NCBI GenBank assembly: GCA_003117195.1 | Contig: BDSI01000087.1 | Location: 406,561-470,560, forward strand | Origin: Eudorina sp. 2006-703-Eu-15 | Taxonomy: Eukaryota > Chlorophyta > Chlorophyceae > Chlamydomonadales > Volvocaceae | DNA: 64,000 nt | Direction of reading: 5' to 3' | Shown here: positions 1-9,800 of the stretch, in pieces | How positions within the stretch are numbered: the first letter of the stretch is position 1 | How the letters are laid out: each line of letters starts with the position of its first letter | The notes under the pieces: model-generated | Database searches by the model: none | Told to the model about the DNA's origin: nothing | The model's input: the letters and a program-made list of their open reading frames with translations, nothing else | Position numbers and translations under genes: made by a program

Positions 1-2078
1 CCTCGTCGTTCGCGCAGGAGGCAGAGGACGGGACGGCACAGGCCGTCGCAGGGTTGCGCTCCCACCCGCACATCCGTACCTGGCGCCCGTACGCCGTACC
101 TGGCCGTACCTGATGAACACGCAGGCGCACAAGCCACGCGTGCGGTTGCGGCCTTTTGCAGGAAGAAGCACCCGCGCAAAATTACACGCTGCCTTCAACC
201 ATCTGAGAAACCCAGCCGCATAAAAGGCCCACTCCCTTTTTACCTCCGAGGTGCCTCGGTGCGGTCCCTTACACCAGGCTCCAGCCGAGGAGGACCAGTG
301 GTGGGGACGCGCTGACATGTTCCCTTTCGGGGACCACCGCAACAGTGAATCCGTCAGTACGTCATACACGGGCCCGCCATCAACGGGCAAAAGAGACAGC
401 AACCCGCAAAATGCAAACACACACGCACACGCACACTCATGAACGGCACATACGCGCACACGCCTAACTTGGGCGTGCTGATTAGGCGGCGCTGCGTTCA
501 AAAACGTATACCCGCACCCAGTTATGACAATGCAGTACGGTATTGCAGTACGGCACCTTTGGCCAGCTTTGTGCCGTCATCAAACTGCCGATCAACTGGC
601 GTCGGCGCAAAGCAAAAGACCGCACATGCTGCAAGGCACCGGGCGACCAAAATCGCAGCCCTCCGTACGGAGCGTACGACACGTCAATGCGCCGTCCACT
701 ATTGCCCACCATACGGCAGGTCCCACCATCACGTGCCCAACACTGTGAGGAAACGCGTCATGTCAAAAGCGCGCTTCCGTTGGAAACGCGCCCAGTCCAA
801 CCACTCGGGTGCGTTATGATTACGACAGACGACAGTTCCACACTATAGATATGCACAGCAAAAGACACCGGCTTGGCTTTTGCAGTCGACGTGCTGTCAT
901 CGTACAGGCTGTCACACGGAAGCACGCTGGGGACGCACAGCCCCGGGTAGGGGTAGGTAGCATCCACAAGGCCCATCAAGTCCGGCATGTACGAAGTGCA
1001 AGGCGGGGACAAGGCACCGCGATGCTGGTGACCACCACCACCACCACCACCATCACCACCACCACCGCCGTCGCCACGGCCGAAAGCGCCTTACAGCCCC
1101 TTTCGTCGAGTGCTCGCACGAATCCGCAACCGCCCCTCCCACGTTCCCCAACCACATGGCCCGCCCCGCCCCGCCCCGCACCACCGACTGCGCCAGCGGC
1201 GACCGACGGGCTGTGGACGCCCTGATCAAGTCGGTGGCCGGCATGGGCGCGGCCCGGCGCACAGCTAGCAGCCGCGCAGAGCCAACAGCATGGATGGAAG
1301 CCAGCGGCGAAGGAAGCCGGGACAGCGACGCCGCAGCCGCCCACGGACTTCTCCCGGAGGCTACTACTCGGTCCATTCGTCCCCAGTCCTGAAGACCGAG
1401 TGAGCCAGCCATCCAGCCAGCCAGCGGCCAGCCAGCCAGCCGTGACCCCGCGGTGGGAGCGTCCGCGCCCCTTCCGCGCTTTCACCGTCACGGGGGCCGA
1501 TCGAATACAGCGCCCACGCGGACCGGTCGTCCGCGGTGCGCCGCCGCCGCCGCGACCCCGTGAAGCTGCAGCCGTCGACCGCTGTCGACCGCTGCGCTGC
1601 CGCGCGCCGACGCTTGTCCGGGCACACGGAACGACGTGACCTTCACACGTGTACACCCCCCACGTGTGGGCGCGCGCTCCCGCGCTCGCCTGCTAACTCC
1701 CCGCCGCTGCGACGCCGGGTTCACTCGCCAGGCGCAACCGTGCCGACTGCGAGGGCGGGCGGCCGCTACCGGTCCTGCGTCCTTGGTCTCGGAGGATCGC
1801 CCCCGGCATCGGGCCACCGCGTTGTTACTGCATGCAGGCGCTGCCCCGCGCCTCTCAGTCCGTGGGACGCTGCCCGGGTCCCCCTTCGCGGTGATCCGCG
1901 CAGCAAGCTCGGGGGCAGCGCCGCTAGACGCTTCTTTCCCCGACCCCCTCCGCTCCGCGCTGCTGCTCTGGCTCGCCTCCAGGTTCGGCCTTGGAGGCGC
2001 GTAGACCGCGCAGGGCCCCACTGGACAGTGGGGTGGAACCGACGGGCCGCGCATCTGACTTGCGCCCTCCGGAGGCGG
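1..2078. other. No gene recognised; downstream flank of MAF1
   Basis: I see no conserved protein or RNA gene here. The open frames on both strands are GC-rich, overlap one another and give no family motif. The stretch holds short simple repeats: an ACC/CAC tract at about 1029-1066 and a CAGC/CAGCCAGC tract at about 1403-1441. TTACA at 1091-1095, which is TGTAA on the minus strand, is the nearest volvocine-type polyadenylation signal downstream of the MAF1 stop codon. It would imply a 3' UTR of nearly 1 kb, so the true end may instead use a variant signal closer in. Confidence 0.5.
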
Positions 2079-5000
2079 TCAGACGTCCATCTCGGTGGCC
2101 ATGCCGTACCGGTCGCTGTCGTCGTCATCCGTGTCACTGTTGTACTTGTCGTACTTGGACGAGGACTCCGTTGCCTGCGTGTCACCAGGGAAGGGCAAAC
2201 AACACGCAGCGTCCCCCACATGATCCTCCCAGGCCGGGGCTGCGGGGTAGCCACACGTGTGGAGCCCGCCGCCTCTCGGTCTGGGGCCCAATGTCACACC
2301 CTGGAAAACCCACAACAGGACTGAAAACGGGGTCTGGTCTGCCTGTCTGGCTGTGCCTTGCTAGCCCAAGGCCGCTGGTCGTCTGCTGCGCACTGTTAGT
2401 GAGCATCTTCGAAGTCCCCGTGCCGTCCACAACCCAGACGGCAAGCCAACCCCAGAGGCGACGACCACTCTGGGCGCAGCGCGCGTTGCAGGACGGCCCA
2501 CCTCATCCGCCGCCTGCTTGCTGATCGCCCTGCAGCTGAAGTACAGGATGCGCTTCATCTTCCTGTTGTAGAAGAAGTAGCTGAACGACCAGACGCTGGC
2601 CTGTTCGCCTGCGGTGCACGGGACCGCGGGGGGCCGCGGAGCGGCGGCGCAGAGCTGTCAGAGCAACCGTGCGCGTCGCAGCAGGGGCCGGCAGGTCAGC
2701 AGCGGTCACGAGTAATCCATCGCCTGTTCGAGTAATCCATCGCCTGTTCGAGTAATCCATCGCCTGTTCGAGTAATCCATCGCCTGTTCGAGTAATCCAT
2801 CGCCTGTTCGAGTGATCCATCGCCTGTTCGAGTGATCCATCGCCTGTTCGAGTGCTCCATCGCCTGTTTCGAGCGGCGAAATGGACCCGCAACCCCAACC
2901 GGGGGCACAGACGGGCATCCGCATCGCAAAGACGCGCGGCAGGGTCGCCACAACCGGTTCGGCTGCCACAACCGGTTCGGCTGCCCGTTTTCGAGTCGTC
3001 AAACGGCAGCGGAGGCGCATCTGATAGAAAAGCAGGCACACGACCGAACGGACGCTCCACACCGCCCGCGACGCCGCCCGGTGCGTTCCCCGGTGGTCCG
3101 CCCGGGCACCACGGCCGCAATGCCGGGCACGCTGGATGCCGCCACCCTCCGCTGACTCATTCCGTCATTCGCCGCCTGTGCCTCTTCCCAGGAAGCCAGC
3201 CTCAATCTCCCGACGCACCCACCAAAGGGATCGGTCTCCAGGTCCGACTTGTAGCAGTACACGTCACACTCGTTGAGGCCGATCGCCTGCGCCCGAGCCA
3301 ACAATGCAGGCCGAGGCCGACCGGTGAGGAGCGCAGCGTCGAGACGCGCCGGGGTCCCGGGGAATCGGCCGCGCTCGGGCCCGCGCAGGCGGCCACCAGT
3401 CCCTTCACCCCAGGCCGCCCTTTCGTCGCCCCCTTAGCCGCTCTCCGGTCCCACGCAGGGCGCGACGCAGCGGCCGCCACGCACGGCCCATGCTCGGGCG
3501 CCGGAACCCACTATGCGCCTCATAACCCCTTGGGTACTCTCGGCCGAGACCGCTTTACCCGAGCGCAGGGCCCCTTAGCTTAAAGAGCCGGGCGGCTGTG
3601 TACACCGTGTCCTGTAGTGCGAGAGCCTATGCCAAGATGCCCATTTCACGATGCTTATGCCATGATAGAAGGTTGTGGGCTCAGGCAGTTCTCCCGCAGG
3701 CACGAGCCCCAGCCCCCGGAACTGCCGCCCCCTGCTCCTCACCTCGTCGATGGAGCTCCAGAGGCACTCCAGGAAGGGGCTCTCGCCCAATCCCGGGGTC
3801 TTGGCCCACACCTGCGCGCCGGCGCAATGGGCGAGCGGGAGCGGCAGCGCACCACCACCACCACCCCGTTAGGTTGGACCCACATCCCGGGGGCACCGAC
3901 CGAAAACAACCGGGGGGCACCATCAGGCGGCACCATCAGGGGGCACCATCAGGGGGCACCATCACCACCGGGAGCACCCACATCAGCAATACAGCAGGGC
4001 CAGGGGTACCGACCGAAAACCGAATAGGAATCCTTCGCCTCGTCCGCGATGGTGCTCACATCGCGTCCGGCCAGGCACAGGCGCCAAGCATGCCGCCCTC
4101 CACCGATCGCATCCGCATGTGTGCGCCAACTCCATCGACTCCAGGAGCGAGGAGTCGATTGGAACCCCGAGCGCCTCCGAATCCCCGCCGCATCCGCATC
4201 GACAGGTCCGACGGCTCCGACCGCACGGGGTCCGCAGACCCACACGGACTCCACGGGCCCCTGCAGCGACCCCCCGACCGAACCCATGGGATGCCGCCCT
4301 GTGCTCTCTTTAGCAGTGTAGACACCCATCCGCAGTTCCGCCCGCAGCAGCGCCCCCTCCCACCTTGGACACCCATCCGCAGTTCCGCCCGCAGCAGCCC
4401 CCTCTCCCACCTTGGACACCCATCCGCAGTTCCGCCCGCAGCAGCCCCCCCTCCCACCTTGGACACCCATCCGCAGTTCCGCCCGCAGCAGCCCCCTCTC
4501 CCACCTTGGACACTATCCGCAGTTCCGCCCGCAGCAGCCCCCCCTCCCACCTTGGACACCCATCCGCAGTTCCGCCCGCAGCAGCCCCCCCTCCCACCTT
4601 GGACACCCATCCGCAGTTCCGCCCGCAGCAGCCCCCCCTCCCACCTTGGACACCTCCAGCAGGTAGCTGTCGATGGCCTCCTCCGCCTTGCTGATGCCCT
4701 CCTCCTTTTGGAAGTGGTGCGCCCGCAGCAAGCTGAAGTCGTAGTCGGGGTAGATGTGGTTCAGGGTCAGGATCAGGTAGATCAGGGTCTTGCGGCTGCG
4801 TGGAGGCGGGCACAGGGGAGGAGCGAGCAAGCTCTGGAGGACGGGCAACAATGAAGGCCGCGGCAGTGGAGGTGCGACAATGAAGGCCGCGGCAGTTGAG
4901 GTGTAGGTGCGACGTTCTCATCTCTCATGGGGGGGTTGATCCCAAGCATGATCTCAGTATTGACGTGTTAATGAATGCAGTGTGTTACGGCCAAGGGGAG

Positions 5001-5601
5001 GAGTTGCCTTGCGATCATGGACACGAATGTCTCGGGCGCCGCATATGCTGGCGCCCTGGCGCAGACGCCGGTTCTGTACACGACTCGCAAAGCCGACCTA
5101 CACTCGGGCATGACGTAAAAGCATTTCTAATTAGGATATGGAAAAGATGACTCCGTGATGAGCCTTCTTGACGTCTCCCTGCTGTACGGCAATGCGGACG
5201 GTCGCCCCGTCCCCCTAACCTTGACGACTCTGCGAGTGGCCCTACAGGTGACGCCGACAGCTCCAACGGCGAGCTCCCTGTCTGCACCTCGTGATCGAGG
5301 CTTTTCGATAACTTCTTATCGAGGCCCGCAAGCTTGCCTGTTGGGCCAAGGAAGCATGCGTGCTTGCACACGTGTAAAGATGTCCTGCAACTCGTTGCTG
5401 CACAAGGTCCACATACTCACATGAATAAGCTTCTAAGTCGCCCTGCAAGATATGGTCTCCGACATCGACGCTCTTGAGGAACGCGTTCAGGCTGCACAAA
5501 ATGTTGAGAGCCCAAGAACTCAATAACCATCACCAATTCAGCTATATTTTATACATAACGATATTCTACCGTTGTAAAGGTGCTAAGTCCAGGAATTTCA
5601 T
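2079..5601 (-). CDS. MAF1: MAF1 homolog, repressor of RNA polymerase III transcription
   Basis: MAF1 represses Pol III transcription of tRNA and 5S genes when growth signals drop. Exons on the minus strand: 5601-5570, 5491-5421, 5337-5220, 4795-4654, 3811-3743, 3286-3223, 2608-2502 and 2174-2079. All junctions are GT-AG and in phase, giving 232 residues, close to the usual plant size of about 220. Residues 1-10 ([10 protein letters not shown]) and the following LEAYSCK match the family N-terminus. [17 protein letters not shown] lies at about 76-92. The third box, [16 protein letters not shown], lies at about 170-185. The protein ends in an acidic tail rich in Ser, Asp and Glu (DTDDDDSD), as in other MAF1 proteins. 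Introns 4 and 6 are filled with tandem repeats. Identification by motif is firm; exact junctions of the last two introns are the least certain. Confidence 0.93.
2709..2868. repeat. 20-bp tandem repeat, 8 copies
   Basis: Eight head-to-tail copies of CGAGTAATCCATCGCCTGTT lie within MAF1 intron 6. The last three copies differ by one or two bases (AGTGATCC, AGTGCTCC). There are no variable spacers, so this is a minisatellite and not a CRISPR array. On the gene's sense strand the unit reads AACAGGCGATGGATTACTCG. It shares the nine bases CGAACAGGC with the first bases of the downstream exon at 2608. Confidence 0.95.
2947..2982. repeat. 18-bp direct duplication
   Basis: GCCACAACCGGTTCGGCT occurs twice in tandem inside MAF1 intron 6. 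Each copy contains the palindrome AACCGGTT. Confidence 0.9.
3912..3964. repeat. Short tandem repeat (GGGGGCACCATCA)
   Basis: About four imperfect copies of a 13-16 bp unit, GGGGGCACCATCA, lie in MAF1 intron 4, downstream of the larger 47-bp array in the same intron. Confidence 0.85.
4321..4653. repeat. About 47-bp tandem repeat, 7 copies, abutting a MAF1 splice donor
   Basis: Seven near-identical copies of a roughly 47-bp unit contain CACCCATCCGCAGTTCCGCC, then GCAGCAGC and CTCCCACCTTGGA. One copy lacks two bases. On the MAF1 sense strand each unit begins GTGTCCAAGGTGGGAGG. That is the same sequence as the intron's own 5' splice site after the exon ending at 4654, so the donor is the first member of the array. 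Confidence 0.95.
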
Positions 5602-6605
5602 TTGCTGAGCTCCGCGTAGCCGCACAAGTTCGGGAGTTGAGACCTTTCCTTAATCACCTGGCGTCGCAACAAGCCGTCGTATATAGACAATTGCGGCCCT
5701 ACGCTATCTGGAAGGAGTCGCAAGGGTGTCCTGTGCTGTCTGTGACCAGGAGCATCCCGGATACGCCTCCTCTACAATATTGGCTAACTTTAGAAGGCAC
5801 GATTACTTTTAAAATGGATTTCTTGGTAAGTTAAGCTCTGCGTCTCGCAAGACAACAAGCGGGTAAGGACCCGAAGGGCAAAATGCGGATTTGTGCTTCT
5901 TAGATTCACCCCGCTCCAAAATATTTAAAGTCGAATTGTTCGAATTATGCGGGAGCTAGCGTCTCTGGCGTAGAGATTCCCAATGTGCCCGGGGATGCGC
6001 ACGACGGGCGTTAGGGTTTCCAGTTATCCGACGTTGGTCGTTTCCCAACCAAACAAAGCACAGCTAGCGCACCCGCCAACGTCGTGTAATGGATAAAGCT
6101 GTTACCATTACTGACGGACGGACGGCGGCCTTGCCTACGAAAGGGCACCCTTTCGGCGTGCGTCAACAGCACCTCGTGCTCGTTTCATGCGAGACCTGCT
6201 GCACACTTTGAATGCATCCGGCCTACCTTGCCTGTATGATTTGGAATGGAGCTCGGCTGGGCGTGCTAGATGGCAAATGCCGAGAAGCTGAATTCCTGAT
6301 TCAGTTCCTTAGTTTGCCGGACTTGTCACGAGCACGAGCGATGAATTGCACACGACAATGCACCGGGATCTGAGTCAATGTATGGATGTCGGCCGTTTCC
6401 TGCCCCCTGCCTGGCCGTGCCCGTTAGGCCGGCCGGTGGAATGCTGTCAACAGTTCATGCCGTGCATACTTGGTGTCCCCCTTATCTTGAGAACCAGACG
6501 GATGTCCACAACAGGCAGTATAACCCGCTGCATCAGATTACCAAATTTCAGATGACCCACGCCCTCCCACTAGCGCCCCCACCCCCGAGTTTTGACCCCG
6601 ACCGG
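5602..6605. other. Intergenic region: MAF1 upstream and FAD-synthase 3' flank
   Basis: This is the presumed MAF1 promoter and 5' UTR. It is noticeably less GC-rich than the genes (for example around 5880-6120). I see no coding exon, RNA gene or clear TATA box. Confidence 0.5.
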
Positions 6606-6610
6606 TTACA
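6606..6610 (-). promoter_or_regulatory. Probable polyadenylation signal (TGTAA) of the FAD-synthase gene
   Basis: TTACA on the plus strand reads TGTAA on the gene's strand, about 230 bases after the stop codon at 6838. TGTAA is the usual poly(A) signal of volvocine algae. Confidence 0.55.
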
Positions 6611-6837
6611 TGGCTCACACACTCTAACGTGTCCTAAATCATTCTGAACTGGCACAGAGTCATACCAGACGTCTTTTCTCTCTTTTCCCGCCCCGCCTCC
6701 CCTTATTCGTCGACCAAGGCAGCAGAAGCGCACAGGACCGCCGAACCGACCGATGACCGCTTTCCCGTTCCCCCTGCCACCCTGGCACCTCTGGCCCCCC
6801 TCCCGGCCCCACCACCCGCCCTCCCTCCTCCATCCTG

Positions 6838-9800
6838 TCACGCGAGTGAGTCTACATCCCGCTCCAGGGCCACCACCGCCTCCGCGGGGAGCAACTCCTG
6901 AATCTCGTGCACAGCTGCCTCCAGCTTCTCCGAGTTCTTGCTGTCTGCGAAGGCGGGGACGGGCGGGATAGAGCGGCAAGGCATGTGGGTGATGAGGGGC
7001 GAGGGGCAGGTGTAGTCGGGCCCGTGTCGGAAAGGCAGCCTCCTCACAACAAAGCACACGAACCGCACAAACACCGGCCGAGGGGCGCCACCGCCTGCGG
7101 CTGCTGGATCGGCCTTTCCAGTGCGCCTCTCATAATCGTTTTTGCTAGGGTTTAGGGTTCGGTGAGGAGGCTCTGGCTATCACCGATGACCCGGGGGGTC
7201 CACTGTAACACCACATCACCGTTCATAATAATAAAATAATATGAGACTGACGCGCAGCTCCTTCCAGCAACCATGTCACTTTGGGTTGCCCCCAAGGAGG
7301 CCGGAGACGAGCGCCCTCATCACCGCGGAAAGACGCCCCGGGAGCGCACGGGGCCTCAGAAACCCAAAGACCGCGTTCGGCTGCGGCCCATGCACACATG
7401 GTTCGGTTTCCGTGATTGGGAGGAAAAGCTAGCACGTGGATAACTTTGTCACAAAACAAGCAATTCAGCGTGGCTAGCAGGATAAGAAGCCGCCACAGTT
7501 CACGCCGACTCCCGCCATTACATCTTCCCTTCCCCCCTGGGCCTCCCCAGCCCCTCATGTCAATGCAGACAGGGGGAGGGGCGGAGTGGGGGTTTCGCTG
7601 TCTGCATTGACAGCGAAACCCCCACTCCGCCCCTCCCCCTCTTGCCTGCCAACCCTACCCCCGTCTGCGATGTCGCCCTTCCGTACACCCGTACGCCCGT
7701 ACATTCTTGCATTGCTATTTCCGTCTACCGTTTCCTGGACCCACCCTCTTTCGCCGCGTCGCCGCCGGGTTTGCGTGCTATTTTCTTTTTTCTCTTTAAT
7801 TTAACCTTTGCCTTTGCCTGCCGTCTGTCCGCCCTTTGTTGCAACTCACATCTTCCGTTCGCCTCGCCGTCCGTCCGCGTTTCGTCCCATTTGCGCAGGT
7901 GAGTACTACGTTCTCGATAATTTGTGCTGTCTGGGGTGTGGTCCGTCCTCGTGCTGTCGCGTGTTGGTTGGTCCGGGATGGGTCCGGCGGCGACGCGGTC
8001 GCCCGAGGTCACAGTGAGCGCACAATTCAGGTATGTATGGTAAGTAACTTGGGTCGCGTATTGACTCCTGTGCCACGTATCGGTTCCCCAATCCATATCC
8101 CCCTCTTTGGCTTCCAGGGGCAGCCGCTCACCAAGGGTGATGATGATGCCCTGCTCCACCGGGTAGGAGCCCAGCTGAACGTCCAGGCCGTGGGTGGACG
8201 CCACCCGCACCAGCGCGGGGGCGATGGTGGTCTCGTCCTACAGGGTCAAGGGTGCACGGGGCGGGGTGCCGTGGAGTGGAGTGGGCAGTGGGGGTGATGT
8301 GCCGTGTCCACTGAAGTCCGCGTGACCAGATTGGATGGACTGCGTTAGGCGGGGGGGGCCTAGGCTAGGCGCTAGGGGTCCGTTCGGGTGTTTGCGGTGG
8401 GCTGTGAGGTAGCGTCAACCACGGCCAACCGGGTGCCGGCCGCCTGGCGCTGGCCCTGCACCCGGGACCCCCGCCTTGGCTCCCGAAGTCCACTTAAGAT
8501 TACGGTAACGCCGCCGATGCCCTCCTCCCCTGCCCCCCAACGACCCGCCTGTCCTCCGCCCCCCGCGCCGCACCCCCCGTGCCCGACCCCGCCCCCGCCC
8601 CCGCCCCGCCCCCCTCTCACTCACCTTGAGCGACAGTCGCAGCGTGGCGTTCCGGAAGGGCGGCAGCGCCGCCTGCTTGAGTCGTGGCTTGAGGGCGTTC
8701 CACTTCTGGACCAGCAGCGACGGCACACCTGGGCGTAGCGCGGGTGGGTGGGTGTAGCGCGGATGTAGCGCGGGTGGGTGGGCGGGATGGCCGAGTGGGT
8801 GTCCGAGCGTGGGGAAAGCGGCGGGTCGGGCGCAGAGGCCGCGGAGTCCTGTCCGTTTCCTCACAGCACGCCTACTCGTTGAGGACCGCCAACCCGCGTC
8901 CTCCGGCGAACGACACAGCCAGCGCGCAAGCCCCTGACCCCTGACCACAGGGACCGGCGGGACGCGGCGCCCTGCCGGCCACCGGCCGGCGCCGCCCTGG
9001 ATCTAACCGCATGCACACCACCCATTGGCACTTCACCCATTCCCCCTCCCCTACACCACGTACGCATTCTGCTTCCGTCAACGCGTGCTGGGTGCGCACC
9101 GCGTCCGTCCTGGGCTTGTCTCTCGTTGCAACCCCGCTCCCCTCCTGCCCCCCTTCTACCCCCCTCCTACCCCGTCGCTCTGGCAGCAGCGCAGTTTGAA
9201 AATGTGTACCAATTTCCTATACCCTCCTACCCCCCCTTCTAAACCCCCCTTTCCTACCCGCTCCTACCCCTCCCCGCCCACCTGGCAGCACGTACACATT
9301 GTTGACCCGCAGCAGCGGGAATTTGGAGACCTGGCCCGTGTCCGGCAGCGTGTAGTCGATCAGCTCCGCGTGCTGGGGCGCCTCCGCCATCTTGAGGTGC
9401 GCGGCGCTGAGGGCGGACTCGCCGCCGAAGTAGCTGGCCAGCCGCTCCACCAGCGCGGGCAGCCTTAGGTGGGAGGGTGCGGTCAGGGCACGAGGTGTGT
9501 CTACTGGTTTAGCGAAGGTGGTGTGTGGGAAAGGAGAACTGGGGGGTGGTATGTTTGGAGCGATGGCGGGGGTGCTATTTAGGCACAGCGACTTGGTTGA
9601 TGGTGGACGACGACTCCCTATCCATGTATCCAACAACCCACACAACCCGGAGTTCGACGACTCCTCGCCCGCCCCTTTCCACACGCATGCGCGGCCCCCT
9701 CCCTCCGCACCGCGGGGCAGGCGTACGGCTCCCTCAGCTGCTTGGCCCCACCCCCTTCCCTTCCTTCCCTCCAGCAGCCGTACCTGACCAACGGCTGTCC

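Noticed and set aside
2709..2868. CRISPR-like array
   Set aside because: Units are contiguous with no unique spacers, and the locus is a eukaryotic intron.
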